Below, in pieces: positions 62,318 through 64,000 of a DNA stretch of 64,000 nt. The notes under the pieces are model-generated. The model did no database searches. It was not told the DNA's origin and saw only the letters and a list, made by a program, of their open reading frames with translations. The DNA comes from Rs1 sp029027825 (GTDB taxonomy: Bacteria; Pseudomonadota; Gammaproteobacteria; Pseudomonadales; Balneatricaceae). Positions within the stretch are counted from its first letter, which is position 1, and each line of letters starts with the position of its first letter. The stretch lies in NCBI GenBank assembly GCA_029027825.1, contig CP093399.1:1054001-1118000 (forward strand), written 5' to 3'. The position numbers were made by a program, and so were the translations under genes.

Positions 62318-62400
62318 TTAAATGAACTGTGGCGGCTCAGAGTAAATCTGACGACAATAAGAATTATTAGAACCAGTGTAAGGAATAAGGAGTGAATAAA

Positions 62401-63821
62401 ATGGCTGGCAAGACATTATACGATAAAATTTTCGATGCTCATTTAGTCGAAGAAAATGAAGATGGTAGCGGACTACTTTATATTGATTTACAGCTACTGC
62501 ATGAGGTGACTTCACCACAGGCATTTGAGGGCTTGCGCATTGCCGGCAGAAAGCCCTGGCGTATCGATGCTAACTTAGCGACCCCGATCACAATGTACCG
62601 ACCACTAAGCGTGATGGTGGAGTAGCGGAAATTATCGATCCTATTTCGCGTATCCAAGTGCAAACTTTAGATGACAACTGTGATGCCTTTGGCATATTAG
62701 AATTTAAAATGAATGATCACCGACAGGGGATTGTACATGTAGTGGGGCCGGAGCAGGGAGCTACTCTGCCTGGATCTACTGTTGTTTGCGGCGATTCACA
62801 CACTGCGACGCATGGCGCTTTTGGCGCTTTGGCGCACGGTATTGGCACCTCTGAAGTAGAGCATGTATTGGCAACTCAATGCCTGATTACTCGTAAAATG
62901 AAAAACATGTTCATTAAGGTTGAGGGTGATTTAGGTCTTGGGGTGACATCTAAGGACTTAGTGCTACATATTATTGGCGTGTTAGGCACCGCCGGTGGCA
63001 CTGGCTATGCGATTGAATTTGGTGGCTCTTGTCTGCAGAAGATTTCCATGGAAGGTCGAATGACTATTTGCAATATGGCCATTGAGGCTGGCGCAAGAGT
63101 GGGCATGGTCGCCGTTGATCAAATAACCATAGATTATGTAGAGGGTCGTCCCTTTGCTCCACAAGGTGAAATGTGGCAGCAGGCAGTCGACGCTTGGGCA
63201 GATTTGCATTCTGATGCCGATGCTGTATTTGATGCCGTGCTAGAGATAAACGCCGCAGATATCATCCCGCAAGTTACTTGGGGAACCTCGCCTGAAATGG
63301 TGGTCGCGATCAACGAGCATGTGCCGAACCCTGCAAATGAGTCAGATCAGGTCAAAGTGGATGGAATTAACCGCGCACTCGAGTATATGGGTTTAAAAGC
63401 CGACCAGCCGATTACCTCAATCCAGTTAGATCGTATTTTTATCGGCTCTTGTACTAACTCTAGAATTGAAGATATGCGCGATGCTGCCAAAGTGGCACTG
63501 GGCAGGAAAGTAGCTGCGAGCATTAAAGAGGCGATTGTGGTGCCAGGTTCTGGGTTAGTCAAGGCACAAGCGGAAGCAGAGGGCCTAGATAAAATTTTCG
63601 AAGCTGCTGGTTTTGAGTGGCGTGAACCAGGTTGCTCTATGTGTTTAGCGATGAATCCTGATAAATTGGCGCCGGGCGAGCACTGTGCATCGACCTCTAA
63701 TCGTAATTTTGAGGGACGTCAAGGTAACGGCGGTCGTACCCATTTAGTCAGTCCGGCGATGGCGGCTGCGGCGGCGATAGCTGGTCGTTTTGTTGATGTT
63801 AGAGAGATGATGGAGGCGTAA
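62401..63821 (+). pseudogene. leuC: Isopropylmalate dehydratase large subunit, frameshifted
   Basis: LeuC, with LeuD, isomerises 2- to 3-isopropylmalate in leucine synthesis. Codons from ATG 62401 (AAGGAG eight bases upstream) give MAGKTLYDKIF ... NLATP. The next residues of the family, DHNVPTTxRDGGVAEI, appear only in another frame from GAT 62586. One base is missing in the run CCCC at 62582-62585. With it restored the product is about 473 residues with all Fe-S cysteines (GSCTNSR, GCSMCLAMN). It is either a real frameshift or a homopolymer sequencing error. Confidence 0.9.
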
Positions 63822-63822
63822 A

Positions 63823-64000
63823 ATGAATATATTTAATCAACACACTGGAATAGTTGCTCCTTTAGATCGTGCTAATGTCGATACCGATATGATTATTCCC
63901 AAGCAGTTTTTGAAATCGATCAAGCGCTCTGGCTTTGGCGTGTACTTATTTGACGAAGTTCGTTACTTAGACGAGGGAGTTGCGGATCAAGATTGTACAA
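63823..64000 (+). CDS. leuD: Isopropylmalate dehydratase small subunit, 3' end outside window
   Basis: ATG 63823 follows the leuC stop by one base. The first 59 codons read MNIFNQHTGIVAPLDRANVDTDMIIPKQF, then SGFGVYLFDEVRYLDEG, the standard LeuD N-terminus with the DTD substrate-loop motif. The gene continues past the window. Its position confirms the leuCD operon, so its function depends on whether leuC is really broken. Confidence 0.95.
   Translation, partial: MNIFNQHTGIVAPLDRANVDTDMIIPKQFLKSIKRSGFGVYLFDEVRYLDEGVADQDCT

Noticed and set aside
62582..62586. Programmed ribosomal frameshift in leuC
   Set aside because: The site lacks a -1 slippery heptamer and a following strong structure, and leuC is not known to use frameshifting. 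A lost base in a C-run is simpler.

Overview
The window reads as a chromosome segment of a gammaproteobacterium, probably marine or host-associated, with low to moderate GC. The basis is the sdhE-ygfX-nadB/rpoE-rseA-rseC-mucD block, a 1.6 kb-codon NAD-glutamate dehydrogenase, an FNR/Anr regulator, RhlE, a selD/selU pair and a complete aerobic phenylacetate (paa) pathway. These are family-level protein matches made by eye; no species is claimed.

Layout. 1-8.1 kb: end of a GNAT acetyltransferase, tryptophan 2,3-dioxygenase, a LIV-type ABC importer (binding protein, two permeases, two ATPases), a 4HBT thioesterase and a flavin-binding PNPOx-like protein. 8.1-21.5 kb: housekeeping and singletons (UPF0149, RecQ, YqaA, EamA exporter, Apt, FNR-type regulator, class II glutamine amidotransferase, DUF1289, hydantoinase-A-like protein, FieF, NTF2-like). 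21.8-36.6 kb: phenylacetate degradation as paaK (-), paaZ (+), paaY (-), paaG-paaI-paaJ (+), a Coq4-family membrane protein (-), paaABCDE (+) and a fused enoyl-CoA hydratase/3-hydroxyacyl-CoA dehydrogenase that can stand in for PaaF and PaaH. 37-45 kb: HAD phosphatase and S49 peptidase, a PAS protein with a dead GGDEF domain, and selU-selD (selD fused to an FAD/NAD oxidoreductase). 44.9-52.4 kb: sdhE, ygfX, nadB, then rpoE, an anti-sigma factor, rseC and mucD. 52.7-64 kb: batD, NAD-glutamate dehydrogenase with an in-frame stop, rhlE, a LysR regulator divergent from a frameshifted leuC, and the start of leuD.

The least ordinary coding feature is the anti-sigma factor at 49037-49879. It appears to be RseA with a RseB C-terminal domain attached in the periplasm, and no rseB with its lipid-sensing N-terminal domain lies between rpoE and mucD. 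The second is the small membrane protein at 28923-29525, which carries the exact COQ4 motif HDxxH-x11-E.

The intergenic DNA is crowded with short non-coding mobile repeats. Family A (46-174 bp, ends GAGACCTCTGCATAAC, mostly 5-bp target duplications) and family B (68-162 bp, ends ACCTGAATC, mostly 3-bp target duplications) look like two independent MITE families. One family A copy splits paaA from paaB, four elements fill the nadB-rpoE gap, and one copy each has re-formed the stop codon of fieF and of the S49 peptidase gene. A third 334-bp repeat occurs twice. A 468-bp heptamer array (about 67 units, 30 of them identical in a row) lies upstream of paaA, and smaller arrays of the same heptamer sit in three other paa gaps. 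Together with two genes broken by single-base changes (gdhB, leuC), this suggests either a genome under relaxed selection or sequence errors at those two sites. No tRNA, rRNA, CRISPR array, transposase gene or phage gene was seen.
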